From Myxococcota bacterium (GTDB lineage: Bacteria; Myxococcota; UBA727; JAHDBA01), in assembly GCA_020630615.1 (NCBI GenBank), contig JAHDBA010000015.1, positions 1 to 55,178 on the forward strand: 55,178 nt of DNA. Reading direction: 5' to 3'. A program made the translations under genes and the position numbers. Shown here one piece after another: positions 28,555 through 37,983 of this stretch. Positions within the stretch are counted from its first letter, which is position 1, and each line of letters starts with the position of its first letter. The notes beneath the pieces were generated by a model. That model worked only from the letters and a program-made list of their open reading frames with translations, did not search any database and was not told the origin of the DNA.

Positions 28555-29757
28555 ATGACACGACTTTCCAGTTACAATACTTTCCGGCTTTCTTGGGGCG
28601 GGTAAAACGACTCTACTCAACCAGATTCTTAACAACCGTGAAGGGTTGTGGGTGGCGGTCATTGTCAACGACATAAGCGAAGAGAACATTGACGCAGCTC
28701 TAGTCGAGCGTGGTGGAGCAGAACTTTCTCGAACAGAAGAGAAGCTTGTAGAGATGTCCAATGAGTGGATCTGCTGCACATTACGTGATGACCTTTTGGC
28801 GGAAGTCTCTCGCCTCGCAGCAGAGAGACGTTTCGACTACCACTTGATTGAGTCGACCGGCATCTCTGAACCCATACCTGTGGCACAAACCTTTACCTTT
28901 GAAGATGAAAATGGCGTGAGTCTCGGCCATGTGTCTCGTCTTGACACAATGGTAACGGTCGTGGATTCAGCAAGCTTCTTAAAAGATTAGCTCGCAGCAG
29001 ATGACTTGAAAGATCGCGGCGAATCTCCGGGTGAAGACGATCAGCGAACGGTGACGGACCTTTTGATCGAACAAGTTGAGTTTGCGAACGTCATTCTGCT
29101 CAACAAAAGCGACTTGGTCAGTGATGAAGAAATGCACCAACTCAAAGGGATCATAAAGGCGCTCAACCCGGGTGCCGAACTTATCCCAACGACTCGAAGT
29201 ATTGTCCCGCTGAATCGGGTTTTGAACACCGGTCTTTTTGATTATGACGAGGCCGCAAGCTCAGCCGGATGGATTCGCGAACTGCAGGGTGAGCACACAC
29301 CCTAGAGTGAGGAATATGGCATTTCGAGCTTCACCTACCGAACAAATCAGCCATGCAATGCCCAAAAGCTTTGGGCCTTTCTACACGAGAGTCAAAACTG
29401 GGAAAGTGTCCTACGTTCGAAAGGGTTCTTCTGGGTATCGGAAGACCATCATCTTGCGAATGAATGGGCGCAGGCAGGCGGCGTTAGCAGTATTGTGCCC
29501 ACAGGAATGTGGTGGGCTGCAGTCCCACAAGAGCGATGGGGACACCCGGAAGGTATGCGCCCAGATGAACAAGCGTCTTGGAGCAAAGATTATGGGACCG
29601 TACTCAACAACTCGTGTTTATCGGGCAAAACATGGACGAAGCCGTAATCCGCGAAAGACTCAACGACTGTCTCGCGATTGACATTGATGTTGATGTGGCT
29701 CCTAAAGCATGGGGAGTTAAGGATCACCCCTTTCCAAAGCTACAGCTGGCACAGTAG
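28555..29757 (+). pseudogene. Decayed COG0523 (CobW/ZNG1-like) zinc-metallochaperone GTPase
   Basis: The full outline of a roughly 400-aa COG0523 GTPase can be followed across broken frames. The start (ATG at 28555, Met-Thr-Arg) shifts frame near 28562-28570. Then come [20 protein letters not shown] (Walker A), [23 protein letters not shown], and [10 protein letters not shown] ending in TAG at 28988. ADDLKDRGESPGEDD and VILLNKSDLV (NKxD) follow, then GEHTP ending in TAG at 29303. The C-terminal domain (EEYGISSFTY, VLRSKGFFWV, GMWWAAVP) reads to about 29590, where a second frameshift leads to QQLVFIGQNMDEAVIRERL and a stop at 29755. The metal CxCC motif has also lost its first Cys (W-I-C-C). 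The family delivers zinc during starvation and is often Zur-controlled. Confidence 0.85.
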
Positions 29758-29865
29758 AAAGACCTCTCCCAAAACGCGCGGAACAACCTGGCCATCATGC
29801 GGTTAAGGCACGAAACGTATCGCCCAAAACTATACCTATTGGGGAAATATTTTTAACGTTGACTC

Positions 29866-30132
29866 ATGTCGGATGATTTGATTTTCCAATTTGAAGACGG
29901 GTTTGATAGGCCTTTGAAGGCTGGTGAAATTCTTATTGGATATATACGCATTCATCGCCCTGAAATCGAGAAGATCAAAGGGATGACGTTGCGTTGGCTC
30001 CTCAAGGCAAGTGGGCACGGAACCCCCTTCGAGCATTGTCTCGAGAAAGAAAAACTTTCAAAGCAAGAATTGCTTCAACGCCTTGGGCCGAAGGGTGTGC
30101 TCACCCGCGTTAATAATCAAGCTCGTAGATGA
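29866..30132 (+). CDS. Small protein, possibly the N-terminus of an arrestin-like protein
   Basis: 88 aa, protein-like throughout. IFQFEDGFDRPLKAGEILIG followed by a strand and ALRW-like TLRWLLKASGHGTP resembles the first part of bacterial arrestin/Spo0M-type beta-sandwich proteins (a strand, then PLKxGExxxG, then a strand). The similarity is a visual impression. If right, the protein is much shorter than the family and may be a remnant, in keeping with the decayed gene upstream. No good ribosome site precedes the ATG. The last 23 bp overlap the 3' end of the opposite-strand gene. Confidence 0.45.
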   Translation: MSDDLIFQFEDGFDRPLKAGEILIGYIRIHRPEIEKIKGMTLRWLLKASGHGTPFEHCLEKEKLSKQELLQRLGPKGVLTRVNNQARR

Positions 30133-30961
30133 GCCCGCCTTCGTCATCGCTCACCCACACATCTCCACGATGGTCGAAGGTTATCCCTTCGAACTTCACC
30201 TTCCCACCTTCGGCGTCATACTGCTCGACAATATCTTCGAGAGAGACGCTCCGATCAAGCTCAAGGGTGGGCTCGCCATATTCGTTCCGCCCCATTTTGA
30301 GTTCTACAATCATGGAAGGCTTATTGGTAAGGAGCACAAGGTTTCCATTGTCAGGGTTCACATCGAGCTCCCGAAACCGTATGCCATTAATATCGGAGAG
30401 CCCATCTATGAGTATTGGGTCTGTCTGCCCACCCCAGTCCGAGTCGAAGAACACGATCGCCGCAGGATCTTTCTGATGGCATAATGCTAAGTCGTACCCA
30501 CCAACGAAGGGAACTTCCGCGATGCCCTCAAAGCCGTTTTTCTTGCTACTCGAAATCGGCTGTACTGAAAGTTGAGTGCACGCCTCGACGCCACACGTTG
30601 GGCTCCTTCCCTTGACATTATCAAGTCGATTAATCGTAGCTCCACCATCTTCGCCTTTCTCATCTAAGATCCAGAGACGGTCTCGTTCACGGTTGTAATG
30701 GAGTCCCTCAAGGTCACGGAAAAGTTTCGCGAGCCCTGGGTCCATTGCATACTTTGCATCTCCTTTGAAACCTTTACCAAGCAACTTGAGGCGCTGCCTT
30801 ACCAAGCCGATATCATCATCAACGAGTAAAACACTGCGTCGCTTTATGAACGCGATATCGGATCCGTTCGCGTCAGCCTGGACAACGCGCTTCACGTCAG
30901 CAGTCTCCGCATTACGGTACGCTTGAGTCGTAGGAAGATTCGAAGAGTTTATTTTCGTCAT
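30110..30961 (-). CDS. SdiA-regulated-type beta-propeller protein
   Basis: 283 aa. Propeller-blade phrases recur: LEGLHYNRERDRLWILDEKG, FEGIAEVP, ELDVNPDNGNLVLLTNKPS and KFEGITFDHRGDVWVSDDEG. The pairing of LEG(L/I) with D-x-x-(G/R)-D-x-(L/V)-W is typical of SdiA-regulated (YjiK-like) and phytase-esterase-like propellers. Many members are exported, but this one has no signal peptide from its ATG. Function unknown; calcium or ligand binding is a guess. It diverges from the response-regulator gene. Confidence 0.7.
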   Translation of the reverse strand: MTKINSSNLPTTQAYRNAETADVKRVVQADANGSDIAFIKRRSVLLVDDDIGLVRQRLKLLGKGFKGDAKYAMDPGLAKLFRDLEGLHYNRERDRLWILDEKGEDGGATINRLDNVKGRSPTCGVEACTQLSVQPISSSKKNGFEGIAEVPFVGGYDLALCHQKDPAAIVFFDSDWGGQTDPILIDGLSDINGIRFRELDVNPDNGNLVLLTNKPSMIVELKMGRNEYGEPTLELDRSVSLEDIVEQYDAEGGKVKFEGITFDHRGDVWVSDDEGGLIYELDY

Positions 30962-31114
30962 ACGCTAAGTGTAAGTCATATCGTGTATCGAACCAAAGCT
31001 CTCTATAAAGTGACTCACTATAAAACACTCACTGACAACTCATAATTTCTTGAACATCAGCTTGTGCTTGTTCCGGGTACGCCGTTAGTCTGTAGCGAAC
31101 CCTATGGAGGCCTT

Positions 31115-31813
31115 ATGAACACGATTCGACTCTTCATGCTCGAAGACCAGCCTAAGATTTTAAAAAACCAACTCAAACTCCTTCAAACTTTTGAAAACTT
31201 GGACATCGTGGGTACCGCTCAAAGCGGGGAAGAAGCTTTAGAGCAGATTTCAGCCTTAGAGCCGAAACCCGACGTACTTCTATGCGACCTTGGCCTCCCT
31301 GGCATCAGCGGTATCGAAGTGACACGTGAGGTTAAGACCAAGTTCCCTTCTGTCGAAGTTTTGTGCTTCACAGTGTTCGATGAAGAAGATAAGGTCATCG
31401 ACGCAGTTCGCGCGGGTGCTTCGGGATATCTATTGAAGGGCGCAGAAGCCCAAAAGATTGTTGATGCAATTGTTGATGTGTCCCAAGGTGGAAGCGTTAT
31501 TCAGCCAAGCCTGGCGAAGGCACTATTACGACATTTCTCGATGCCGGAGAAAGGCCCTGCGCCCGAGGGCAGCGTCTTACCCGTGCGAGAGCCTGTGGCC
31601 CCCACTGCGCAACAACGAAAACTTACCGTACGAGAACTTGAGTGCCTTCAAATCATAGCCAAAGGGCTTAGCAACGCTGAAACTGCGGAAGTGCTTGGGC
31701 TCTCGAAGGCCACGATACGGACGCACCTTGAGCATATTTATCAAAAACTTGACGTGTCGAACCGGGTCGAAGCGGTCACTGAAGGGATTCGCCAGGGGAT
31801 TATCGATCTCTGA
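31115..31813 (+). CDS. NarL/LuxR-family response regulator
   Basis: 232 aa from the ATG at 31115 (GGAGG 5 nt upstream; an upstream in-frame start is less likely). The receiver domain has the acidic pair Glu10-Asp11, the phospho-acceptor Asp58 in LLCDLGLPG, Thr86 and Lys108. A linker of about 45 aa leads to a LuxR-type HTH (LTVRELECLQIIAKGLSNAE and ATIRTHLEHIYQKL). It should bind DNA as a dimer once phosphorylated. No histidine kinase is adjacent. The lytic transglycosylase gene follows by 37 bp and may be co-transcribed or a target. Confidence 0.93.
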   Translation: MNTIRLFMLEDQPKILKNQLKLLQTFENLDIVGTAQSGEEALEQISALEPKPDVLLCDLGLPGISGIEVTREVKTKFPSVEVLCFTVFDEEDKVIDAVRAGASGYLLKGAEAQKIVDAIVDVSQGGSVIQPSLAKALLRHFSMPEKGPAPEGSVLPVREPVAPTAQQRKLTVRELECLQIIAKGLSNAETAEVLGLSKATIRTHLEHIYQKLDVSNRVEAVTEGIRQGIIDL

Positions 31814-31850
31814 ACACCATCGCACACGACTGAGTAAGAATATAGCCTTG

Positions 31851-33620
31851 ATGATATTTCGGGTCTTCATCATAACCGGTATTCTATTCGGGGCATTACA
31901 AATACAGGCCTCGGATACCACTGTCGGGCATCGTCTAGCCTTGATTGCAGAGCGCTTGAAAATCCTGCGCTCTATTCAGGATATCAAGTTGAATGACGCT
32001 GAGGCCTCACTTACAGAGGCACTGCTTAAACCTTTCCCAGCAGCAAAGTCACAAATACAGGTTGTTGTGCAAGACTGGTATTCAGTTCAAAATCCAAATA
32101 ACCATGACCATGTCGATAGCGTCATCCATTCTACACTCGCTGACATCCAGAAAGTTGAGAAACTAGACAGGCTTGGTCTGAGCTCTCGTATTCTGCCGCT
32201 TCTGAGAAGATTAAGTCGGTCGAGCAAAACCAAGAACTCGCCCAGGCAGACAAAGATAGTAATGAAAGCTCTGCACCACGCAAATGCTCTTCAAGACCTC
32301 GAAAGTCTGGCGTTGTCGATATCGCAGTCACAAGATCCTGAGGCCCTTATGAATGCTGCTTGGGCCTACGGGAAGTTGAACAAGAGAGCATTAATGCAAT
32401 CGCTCTATCATAAGGTTGCCGATCTCAATACCGGGAAGAGCGGAGAAGCGGCATTTTGGCTTGCCTTTTCATATTATGAAAAGGGTGATTACTCAAAAGC
32501 GCATCAATGGTTTCTGCAAGCACAGATGTCACAAAGCACGGACATCCCCAAAAGCACGCATTGGTATTTATGGTGGTCCAAAGTACTTCAGGATTACCAA
32601 AAAGACGGAGAGGAGATGGAGTTTGCTGGAGCTCCCGTGCGTTTATCACTCAAGAAGCCGGCGGGTCCACTTTCGAAGGACCCGCGTACAGAATATTTTT
32701 ATGAGCGCTTTGTCTCTCCCCCCCGTGCATCAACCACGCACATCAGAGGCACGAAGCGAGCAAGTGGGGTTCTTGATTACTACACATTGATGAGAGACGC
32801 GCGTGTAGGGATAACTCACAGCGATGCGATTCGAACACATGCAATCAATAACAAAAGCGAAGATAAGAATCAGAACTACCCAGTTTTTTCACCACGCAAC
32901 CGACACGAGCGCATCCTTGTTGACCGTTGGCTTAAGGCGCTTTTGAGCCCGAAAGAGTTATGTCAAGGCAAGGGATCTCACATGCGGACAAGCGTGGCTC
33001 TTCGAGCTTGTCTCGCCATAAGACGTTACAAGTCGAGCAGTCCACACATGTGGCCACAACCCTATATTGATCTCGTGGATCAATACGCAAAAGAATACAA
33101 CGTCCCCATCAATTTGGTTTATGCAATCATGCGGCAAGAGTCCTTTTACGATGAAAATGCCCACAGCCATGTCGGTGCTAGAGGTCTTATTCAGCTTATG
33201 CCTTACACTGCTACTGGAATCGCACGGGAACTCAACATACATCTTAGTTCACCCGATGATCTATATGACCCGAAGATCAACCTGAGGCTGGGCATTGCTT
33301 TTATCGGCAAACTCTTACGCATGTTTGATGAGCAGCCCGATATGGCGATAGCAGCTTACAACGGTGGCCCTGAACAAGTTAGCAAGTGGGCCAACAACTA
33401 CCCCGTAGACATATTTGTCGAGATGATTCCCTTTAAAGAGACACGTGAGTATGTCAAAAAAGTAACACGCAACTGGGCACACTACGATGGACTGATGCAA
33501 GGTTACGACCATGCTGTGCTTCCCTACCCCTTTAGGAGCTTCCATGGCGACTTTGCAGGCGAGCTTTATGAGCCCTACGATTGGTCGGAAGATACATATA
33601 AACCGCTACCAATGCGCTAA
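31851..33620 (+). CDS. Soluble lytic murein transglycosylase (SLT family)
   Basis: About 589 aa from ATG 31851, with a signal peptide ending near IQASD (residue 20). A long helical solenoid with tetratricopeptide-like character (about 30-300) leads to a linker and the C-terminal SLT domain. There the catalytic Glu (about 430) lies in MRQESFYD, with GARGLIQLMPYTA and AYNGGPEQV as the other family motifs. It cleaves peptidoglycan glycan strands to anhydro-muropeptides in the periplasm. Mpl at the right edge recycles such products. Starting further upstream would overlap the response regulator. The start has only a weak ribosome site. Confidence 0.9.
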   Translation: MIFRVFIITGILFGALQIQASDTTVGHRLALIAERLKILRSIQDIKLNDAEASLTEALLKPFPAAKSQIQVVVQDWYSVQNPNNHDHVDSVIHSTLADIQKVEKLDRLGLSSRILPLLRRLSRSSKTKNSPRQTKIVMKALHHANALQDLESLALSISQSQDPEALMNAAWAYGKLNKRALMQSLYHKVADLNTGKSGEAAFWLAFSYYEKGDYSKAHQWFLQAQMSQSTDIPKSTHWYLWWSKVLQDYQKDGEEMEFAGAPVRLSLKKPAGPLSKDPRTEYFYERFVSPPRASTTHIRGTKRASGVLDYYTLMRDARVGITHSDAIRTHAINNKSEDKNQNYPVFSPRNRHERILVDRWLKALLSPKELCQGKGSHMRTSVALRACLAIRRYKSSSPHMWPQPYIDLVDQYAKEYNVPINLVYAIMRQESFYDENAHSHVGARGLIQLMPYTATGIARELNIHLSSPDDLYDPKINLRLGIAFIGKLLRMFDEQPDMAIAAYNGGPEQVSKWANNYPVDIFVEMIPFKETREYVKKVTRNWAHYDGLMQGYDHAVLPYPFRSFHGDFAGELYEPYDWSEDTYKPLPMR

Positions 33621-33660
33621 GGCTAAGGACTCAAGCAAGAAATAGAATCTCAATTAAGAA

Positions 33661-33678
33661 TGCACCAATGCGGGTGCA
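33661..33678. terminator. Hairpin between convergent genes, probable bidirectional terminator
   Basis: TGCACC and GGTGCA form a 6-bp stem in the 88-bp gap between the transglycosylase and nusG stops. On the minus strand it is followed by TTCTTAATT. The placement suits both genes; the U-tracts are weak. Confidence 0.45.
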
Positions 33679-33708
33679 CTATCTCATTTCAAATGGAAGA
33701 GATCAGGC

Positions 33709-34338
33709 TCAGGCCACAATCTTTTCAACCTGGTTAAAGGCAAGCTCTACAGGGGTCGAACGTCCGAAAATCGACACTGCAACCTTGAGGCGCTCCTTGT
33801 CGGTATTCACTTCTTCAACGACACCATTGAAATTGGCAAAAGGACCGTCAACAACTCGTACTTGCTCATCAACTTCAAAGTCAATGATTTGCTTCGGTTT
33901 TTTCACGCCATCTTCAATTTGCTCTGTTAAGCGAGCCACTTCTCGACGACTAATCGGAGTTGGTTTTGTCGCATTCCCGACAAAGCCAGTAATCTTGTCC
34001 GTGTTGTTGACAACGTGCCACGTTTCGTCGGTCATCTCCATCTGGACAATAATGTAACCGGGAAAAAACTTCCGGGTCGAGGTTCGCCGTTGACCGTTCC
34101 GAACCTCTTGTACAGTTTCGACCGGGACAAGTATCTCGCCAAACTTGTCTTCCAGGTCTCTCTGTCTTGCTCGTTCCAAGAGGGACAATTTAGCCTTGTT
34201 CTCAAAGTTCGAAAAGGTGTGAACCACATACCATTTCATATTGGGGTTCACCGGTTTCGCTGGAGCCGCTTCGACCTCGGCCGTCACACTGGCTTCGGAT
34301 TCTTCAACATGTTCATGCTCTGCTGAAACTTCAATCAT
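33709..34338 (-). CDS. nusG: Transcription termination/antitermination factor NusG
   Basis: 209 aa. A Glu/Ala-rich N-terminal tail of about 32 aa precedes the NGN domain ([20 protein letters not shown] through [10 protein letters not shown]). The C-terminal KOW domain contains [18 protein letters not shown]. It couples RNA polymerase to ribosomes or Rho. GAGGTAGTGAG precedes the ATG. It follows secE as usual, but rplK is not next: the downstream gene is a convergent lytic transglycosylase. Confidence 0.96.
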   Translation of the reverse strand: MIEVSAEHEHVEESEASVTAEVEAAPAKPVNPNMKWYVVHTFSNFENKAKLSLLERARQRDLEDKFGEILVPVETVQEVRNGQRRTSTRKFFPGYIIVQMEMTDETWHVVNNTDKITGFVGNATKPTPISRREVARLTEQIEDGVKKPKQIIDFEVDEQVRVVDGPFANFNGVVEEVNTDKERLKVAVSIFGRSTPVELAFNQVEKIVA

Positions 34339-34422
34339 CTCACTACCTCAAGAAGGATATACAAATACTAATAAAGAAGCTCTCAGTACCAAAACAGAGA
34401 GTGCCTCACCGGCAACAAACAA

Positions 34423-34809
34423 CTAATACAGAAAGTAGTTATTGTTTGTAAGGTATCCAAAGACTGCGTCGAAGAAGAATAAGATTCCCGCAACAATACA
34501 GTTAAAGACAATCGTGACGACTGTTCCCCACCGTGTCTCGGCAGCAGTAGGCCAAGCTACTTTGTCGACTTCATCGATCACTTCCCCTGTGAATCGTCCA
34601 CTGCCGCCAACACGCAAGAGAATAAAACTTAAAACAGCGGCAACCAGAAAACCTAGAAACGTAGCCAATGTAATCGAGTCACCAACCACAGACTGATTGG
34701 GTACGCGAAAGTAAGTAAAGATTGAGGTAAAGATCTGGTCGAAGAGCCAGCTTCCCATCACAACACTGAGAACACCGACAACAATAAGAGTTCTTGTTTT
34801 TGAACGCAT
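34423..34809 (-). CDS. secE: Preprotein translocase subunit SecE
   Basis: 128 aa, the longer form with three membrane segments (about 8-27, 45-66 and 97-122), as in E. coli. The conserved cytoplasmic amphipathic stretch EVIDEVDKVAWPTAAETR precedes the last helix. It clamps SecY in the inner membrane. AAAGGTG is the ribosome site. Position between tRNA-Trp and nusG is the classic one. Confidence 0.95.
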   Translation of the reverse strand: MRSKTRTLIVVGVLSVVMGSWLFDQIFTSIFTYFRVPNQSVVGDSITLATFLGFLVAAVLSFILLRVGGSGRFTGEVIDEVDKVAWPTAAETRWGTVVTIVFNCIVAGILFFFDAVFGYLTNNNYFLY

Positions 34810-34830
34810 AACGACACCTTTCGATTAAAA

Positions 34831-34906
34831 TGGCAGGCCAGGCAGGACTTGAACCCGCAACCTTTGGATTTGGAATCCAAAGCTCTACCAATTGAGCTAC
34901 TGACCT
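34831..34906 (-). tRNA. trnW: tRNA-Trp (anticodon CCA)
   Basis: 76 nt on the minus strand including an encoded CCA. Acceptor AGGTCAG pairs with CTGGCCT (one G-U), D arm GCTC/GAGC, anticodon loop TTCCAAA inside TTGGA/TCCAA, T arm GCGGG-TTCAAGT-CCTGC. Lies between tuf and secE. Confidence 0.97.
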
Positions 34907-34950
34907 ACAAAATGGGCCCCATACACGAGGCCCAATACAAGCATCAATGC

Positions 34951-36144
34951 TTAATCAACGATTGCTGTTACTTTACCAGCACCAACGGTACGGCCACCCT
35001 CGCGAATCGCGAACTCAAGGCCTGCATCCATAGCGATTGGAGTGATGAGCTCAACCTCAATAGAAACGTTGTCACCAGGCATAACCATTTCTTTTCCGTC
35101 AAGAAGGTTAATCGCCCCCGTTACGTCAGTCGTACGGAAGTAAAACTGAGGTCGGTAGTTATTGAAGAAAGGCTTATGACGTCCACCCTCATCTTTCGAC
35201 AGGCAGTAAATCTCAGCTTTAAACTTCTTATGTGGATTGATTGTTCCTGGTTTTGCAAGAACTTGGCCACGCTCAACTTCATCTTTCTTGGTACCACGAA
35301 GCAAACAACCACAGTTGTCTCCAGCTTGACCCTGGTCAAGAAGCTTACGAAACATCTCAACACCCGTAACCGTGGTTTTGCTGGTCTCACGAATACCGAC
35401 GATATCAACTTCTTCACCAACCTTAACGATACCTGTCTCAACACGACCTGTTACAACCGTACCGCGTCCTGAAATCGAGAACACGTCCTCAATCGGCATC
35501 AAGAAATCTTTATCCACTGGACGCTCTGGTTCAGGAATTGTTGCGTCAACTTGCTTCATCAACTCCACTACTGCTGGAACACCAATATCGCTGCTGTCGC
35601 CTTCAAGTGCTTTCAGCGCAGAACCACGAATAATCGGAATATTGTCGCCGTCAAACTTGTACTGACTTAGAAGTTCACGAACCTCAAGCTCAACAAGGTC
35701 AAGAAGCTCTTCATCGTCAACCATGTCACACTTGTTCATGAATACAACAATGTGCGGAACGCCGACCTGACGCGCCAAAAGGATGTGCTCGCGTGTTTGT
35801 GGCATTGGGCCATCAGACGCACTCACAACAAGGATAGCTCCGTCCATTTGAGCCGCACCCGTAATCATGTTTTTCACATAATCGGCATGGCCAGGACAGT
35901 CAACGTGAGCGTAGTGACGTGTTTCTGTTTCATACTCAAGATGAGCAGTCGAGATAGTAATACCACGCTCTCGCTCTTCAGGGGCTTTATCAATCTCGTC
36001 ATATGCCATAACAACGCCGCCACCATGTGCTTCGTTCATGCATTTTGTAATCGCAGCTGACAAAGTTGTCTTGCCGTGATCAACGTGACCGATGGTTCCA
36101 ATATTTACGTGCGGTTTACCGCGCTCGAACTTTTCCTTTGCCAT
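34951..36144 (-). CDS. tuf: Elongation factor Tu
   Basis: 397 aa. GTP-binding motifs are all intact: [20 protein letters not shown] and NKCD. It carries aminoacyl-tRNA to the ribosome. The ATG at 36144 has GGAG seven bases upstream; a TTG two codons earlier is disregarded. Flanked by tRNA-Thr upstream and tRNA-Trp downstream on the same strand, the common tufB arrangement. Confidence 0.99.
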   Translation of the reverse strand: MAKEKFERGKPHVNIGTIGHVDHGKTTLSAAITKCMNEAHGGGVVMAYDEIDKAPEERERGITISTAHLEYETETRHYAHVDCPGHADYVKNMITGAAQMDGAILVVSASDGPMPQTREHILLARQVGVPHIVVFMNKCDMVDDEELLDLVELEVRELLSQYKFDGDNIPIIRGSALKALEGDSSDIGVPAVVELMKQVDATIPEPERPVDKDFLMPIEDVFSISGRGTVVTGRVETGIVKVGEEVDIVGIRETSKTTVTGVEMFRKLLDQGQAGDNCGCLLRGTKKDEVERGQVLAKPGTINPHKKFKAEIYCLSKDEGGRHKPFFNNYRPQFYFRTTDVTGAINLLDGKEMVMPGDNVSIEVELITPIAMDAGLEFAIREGGRTVGAGKVTAIVD

Positions 36145-36278
36145 TTTCAACTCCTAAAAGCCGCACTCGATTGAGTACAGCAGAGACAATCTATACACAT
36201 ACTCATCCGACGACAAGCATCAAAAACACATTCCTAGAACTGTCGGAGCAAAAATACAACACCAACCGAACCAGAAAA

Positions 36279-36354
<76 letters not shown>

Positions 36355-36559
36355 ACGCGTACCGGTTAAAAGATCTGCCTACTTTTGTCTATCCGTAATC
36401 TTTCATTTATTTATAAAAGATAGCTCCTCACCCTACTTCCGAGGCTTGTCTCATTATTCTTCAGAAGATCACGCCAAAATGGAGGCGAGCGGCATACGAC
36501 TCACGAGTCTTCTTCGGGCGACTTATTAGACCATTTGTAATTTGGATAGGAGCCAAAAC

Positions 36560-37678
36560 ATGAATTTCGTAAAAACAACACTATTTTCCACCGTGGCACT
36601 TGGGCTTGTTGCTTGCGGCGGCACAAATGCCCCTGAAGGACGCGATGGATCTTCCTTAATTGCAGATCAATCTGAGGCACACGATGAGGAGCGAGAAACG
36701 CTTTCTCCAGAGCCCACAAGGCCCGAAATTAACTGTGGAACTGGCACTGTCTTGGTTCATGACGAATGTGTTGTCGACCCACGTAGTGTTGAAGAATCAG
36801 AGCCAGCCCTCCAGCCTGAACCCGAAGTCGTTTGCGGTGCAGGGACAACACTTCGCAATGGAGTTTGTATTGCAGATGCTCCAAGTCAACCTACAGAAAC
36901 AGTCGTCTCAGAGCCAACCTCAACAACAGTTGAAGAGTTGCGTGCAGATCATTTTATCCAATACTGTCAGGGCTTGTTGGATTGTGGATACATGCAAAAT
37001 AAATCGGTAGCGGAGTGTACGAACGCATTATGGGATGAAGCGGCCCTTCTCTCGCAGGACACCGGATGTTCATCAGCTCTCTACCAGTTTGGGGAATATA
37101 CAAAGTGTGTAGGCCAAGATACCTGTGCCAATATCGCAATCTTCAATGAAACGGGTGAAGTACCTCTCAACTGCCTTGAAGAAGAGGCATTGGTCGAGCA
37201 AGGTTTCGACATTTGTCTCCCGGAGGGAGTCGAAAACCGATTTACCCGGTGGGGAATCGGCGCGGGTGGCGACATTAACCTTGGCGTTGGTGGCAGCGTT
37301 GGTGTTGGCGTAGGCTGGGACAGTGAGGAAGGACTTCAAATCTCGATGACACCAAGTTACGGCGTATCCACCGAAGCGTCTAAGGCCATCCTTGATTATT
37401 GTTATGTTCACAGCTTTTGCGCAGCAATTGGAGAAAATGATAATCCGAATGTCCAAAGACCTGGCAGATGTGTGATGGAAAAATCAGCAGTTGCACGGGC
37501 TTTTGAAGAAACGGAGTGCCAAGCGTACACTGAGGCTCAAATTGCATACGACAACTGTCGGAGCGTTGCAGGCTGCAACTCAATCAATCAAGCATTCGCA
37601 GACGAAATCTGTATGGCAGAGCGACAGGAGCGACAAGAACAAGAAATACTCTGTACGGTTCAATCCATATTCAACTAG
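36560..37678 (+). CDS. Lipoprotein with repeated Cys modules and a Gly-rich strand region
   Basis: 372 aa from the ATG at 36560 (AGGAG eight bases upstream). A signal peptide ends in the lipobox LVAC (Cys near 19) followed by Gly-Gly. Two short modules, CGTGTVLVHDECVVD and CGAGTTLRNGVCIAD, are separated by Glu/Pro-rich linkers. A Cys-rich helical part follows (about 130-220). Next is an unusual Gly-rich alternating stretch (GIGAGGDINLGVGGSVGVG) that looks like a beta-barrel or surface strand, and then a second Cys-rich helical part. Not recognised as a known family; an outer-membrane-associated surface protein is inferred. It sits, in opposite orientation, between tRNA-Tyr and tRNA-Thr. Confidence 0.7.
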   Translation: MNFVKTTLFSTVALGLVACGGTNAPEGRDGSSLIADQSEAHDEERETLSPEPTRPEINCGTGTVLVHDECVVDPRSVEESEPALQPEPEVVCGAGTTLRNGVCIADAPSQPTETVVSEPTSTTVEELRADHFIQYCQGLLDCGYMQNKSVAECTNALWDEAALLSQDTGCSSALYQFGEYTKCVGQDTCANIAIFNETGEVPLNCLEEEALVEQGFDICLPEGVENRFTRWGIGAGGDINLGVGGSVGVGVGWDSEEGLQISMTPSYGVSTEASKAILDYCYVHSFCAAIGENDNPNVQRPGRCVMEKSAVARAFEETECQAYTEAQIAYDNCRSVAGCNSINQAFADEICMAERQERQEQEILCTVQSIFN

Positions 37679-37710
37679 TGAACCCGATTTTTTGACCTAT
37701 AATATGTACG

Positions 37711-37738
37711 AAGCCCACACGAGAGTGAGGGCTTTTTT
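37711..37738 (+). terminator. Rho-independent terminator of the lipoprotein gene
   Basis: AAGCCC pairs with GGGCTT (with further CAC/GTG pairing inside) and is followed directly by a run of six T, about 33 bp after the lipoprotein stop. Confidence 0.75.
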
Positions 37739-37833
37739 GCTGGCATACTTGTTTGGCTTATCTTGCCAAACCAAAACGTCACTACAAAAAAATCAAGGAG
37801 TTTCAATCGTTACAATGTTTTTTGTTGAGAAAA

Positions 37834-37919
37834 TGGTGGATGCGGTTGGATTCGAACCAACGTAGACCAACGTCAACGGGTTTACAGCCCGTCCCCTTTA
37901 ACCACTCGGGCACGCATCC
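37834..37919 (-). tRNA. trnY: tRNA-Tyr (anticodon GTA)
   Basis: 86 nt on the minus strand, with the long variable arm of a type II tRNA and encoded CCA. Acceptor GGATGCG pairs with CGCATCC, anticodon loop CTGTAAA between ACGGG and CCCGT, T arm GTTGG-TTCGAAT-CCAAC. In many bacteria tRNA-Tyr directly precedes tRNA-Gly/Thr-tuf; here about 1.5 kb and a + strand gene intervene. Confidence 0.97.
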
Positions 37920-37983
37920 GGGAGGCTAGTATACGATCTTCCATCAGTTTTACAAGTCACAAAGACTATTAAAGTTTCGGAAG

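Noticed and set aside
28988..29305. TAG codons in the COG0523 gene as recoded (readthrough) codons
   Set aside because: The same gene also has two frameshifts and a damaged CxCC motif, so simple decay explains the data better.
29238..29681. A 147-aa open frame overlapping the GTPase C-terminal region
   Set aside because: It runs in a different frame from the recognisable COG0523 C-terminal domain and has no homologous text.
34849..35472. A 207-aa plus-strand open frame
   Set aside because: Antisense to tuf and overlapping tRNA-Trp, both certain.
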